Below are positions 62,401-64,000 of a stretch of DNA of 64,000 nt, in pieces. Made by a program: the position numbers and the translations under genes. Numbering within the stretch: position 1 is the first letter of the stretch; each line of letters opens with the position of its first letter. Below the pieces are notes generated by a model. It searched no databases. It saw nothing but the letters and a program-made list of their open reading frames with translations, and was not told the DNA's origin. Source of the stretch: Lethocerus indicus. Taxonomy: Eukaryota; Arthropoda; Insecta; Hemiptera; Belostomatidae. The stretch covers positions 5,830,925 to 5,894,924 of the forward strand of contig JACDQD010000003.1 of the NCBI GenBank assembly GCA_019843655.1, in the 5' to 3' direction.

Positions 62401-64000
62401 AGTCATTCAAGTGAGAAATATATATTCAACATTTGTACACATAATTATTCTGTAATTGATTGTAAACAATTTGTGATAAGTGCGGGGCCTGGTATCAGGC
62501 TGACTTTCAGGTTTTAGTCAGTATGCCATATGTAGAACCTGACACTACGGAGTCTCGTGACAAAGTGCTTATAAAATGTTTCCCTTGCATATAAAAAATA
62601 GGAAAAAGTATGTATAAGAAAAAGGAAGAAACAGTATGTGTTGTGGGGTAGTAAATTCCTTACTCCCTGAAGCTTGAAGAATGCAATTTTGAGATTCAAA
62701 CGGATTTACGCGTCTTTGCTTGTACAGACAATTAGGAAATTCGTCAGGGTTTTGGGACATTTTATTGTAGAAAGGTCTGCTGAGCCCAAGGGGAAACAGC
62801 CTTTATAAAAGGCTCTCTGCGAAACATTCCGAGGTGAGTGGATAATGTAAAGGAGTTGAGAGGGGGGCGCCCCTATTGACAGAGGACTAAAAGTAATTCC
62901 TTTTTGATTGGGTATACCTCCTAGGGGTAGGTGCCGCCCTCAGATCCAATACTCGGACTAATATTGGTTGTTTTAACGCCTACAGAAATTGAAACGAAGG
63001 CTATTACAGGCGGCCGAAATGAGCACAACTATACAAATGGGCACCAGTGAAAAACTATGCAATATTAGGCTATTACAATCTTACTTGATACACGCTCTCG
63101 AATACTAATTCGGGACCGATGGCATTTTGGCCAAGCTAGGTTAAGAGTTAAATTAAAACTAGATTCTAAATTGGTTTAGTGCAACATGCATTTTAAATTT
63201 TATATAAAGAGCGCACATATTCAAACATATTTATCTTTTCGATGGTTGTACGGAACCAGAGAAATTAATTTCTTAATTTCCCAAACCTATGTGAATTATA
63301 AGATATGTTAATGGCTTATCTTTCTATAAAAATATTAAATTAATTACAGTATAACAATATGAGAATAGGTTTTGCATTAAACTAAATGGTGTTTTAGTTT
63401 AGAATAGGAGCTTCCACATTAATGTGATGGGAACGTTTTTTCTTGCTCTATGTATAATTCGAGTAGTTTGGATTGAATTGAAATACACCCGTTTGAACTG
63501 TCTCTCTTAATTCAGAAAAAATGTACTAAGGGCGTGCACAAAAAATATTTTATTGTTTTAATTACATAATGGTGTATTTGTCACATTTTGGAAATTTAAG
63601 ACCAAATATCTGTATCATATTATTCTAAAATAATTTCATTCTCTACCAATATATTTTTATTGGATATACAAAATGAATTCGGGAGCGCAGAACAAATATT
63701 TATTTGTTTGTTAGCGGACCGGCTTTCATAAATACTGTTTTTATTATTTTTTTGTGTGGAAATCACTGCTGAATGCGGGGACAGGCGTTGTGGCCAGACG
63801 GGAAATCTAGGTTATAGTGGGGCGTTCTCGTGAATATAAATGTCATCCCGTATAAACGTCCACGGATGTTACCATTATGGGGACTCCTTTTATTGAAAGC
63901 CCTTCGGAAAAAAGCGGAAAGGAAAATACCGGCGGGACTTTCCCACTCTGAATTGGATTCCAAGTCCCTGAGTGAGGTTCCGTGTTTTTAAGTTTTTTTT

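Larger units (their letters stand above)
58131..64000. other. Terminal stretch without a supported gene
   Basis: AT-rich spacer with two long AT microsatellites and a GC-mixed part at 59520-60240. ORFs of 60-76 codons have no signature or splice support. A run of ten C lies at 62292-62301. Confidence 0.45.

Overview
The window looks like nuclear DNA from an insect or close arthropod relative. Genes are split by introns with GT..AG borders, TATA and initiator promoters are compact, the spacers are AT-rich, and there are Penelope-like repeats and many (AT)n/(GT)n tracts. There is no bacterial gene layout, rRNA, CRISPR array or convincing tRNA. I cannot fix the order.

Region 1 (about 1-17.3 kb, + strand) is one multi-exon gene for a secreted matrix metalloproteinase (MMP). 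I can place eleven coding exons: signal peptide, prodomain, cysteine switch, furin site, catalytic domain, His-rich hinge and four hemopexin blades, ending at the family's terminal Cys. All splice phases agree, but two extra bases lie inside the zinc-binding motif (9605-9606). As written, the third zinc-ligand His is lost and the frame stops at 9631. Without those two bases the coding length is exactly 550 codons including the stop.

Region 2 (18.9-22.4 kb, + strand) holds two small genes for secreted two-cysteine peptides. They share the spacing C-x11-C and the ending GVCR-x-x-F, so they look like diverged paralogs. They resemble the small CPPG...CR peptides of insects (secapin-like); function is unknown.

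Region 3 (22.4-64 kb) contains no gene I can support. It has AT-rich spacer alternating with GC-richer islands, simple repeats, some short palindromes and one good orphan core promoter with a start codon and splice donor (55876-55946). Regulatory DNA or a long intron of a gene lying outside the window would fit.

Across regions 1 and 3 lie three copies of one unusual mobile element (14.05-15.2, 38.5-39.86 and 57.35-58.13 kb). It has an arm carrying a hammerhead-ribozyme-like core, subterminal inverted repeats, and a tandem array of about 70-bp units (6 units in copy 1, 10 in copy 2) whose first unit is inverted. Each unit carries a CTCF-like GC-rich core. No reverse transcriptase or other ORF is visible, so the copies look non-autonomous. 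Inverted or partial-tandem arms plus a hammerhead suggest a link to Penelope-like retroelements.
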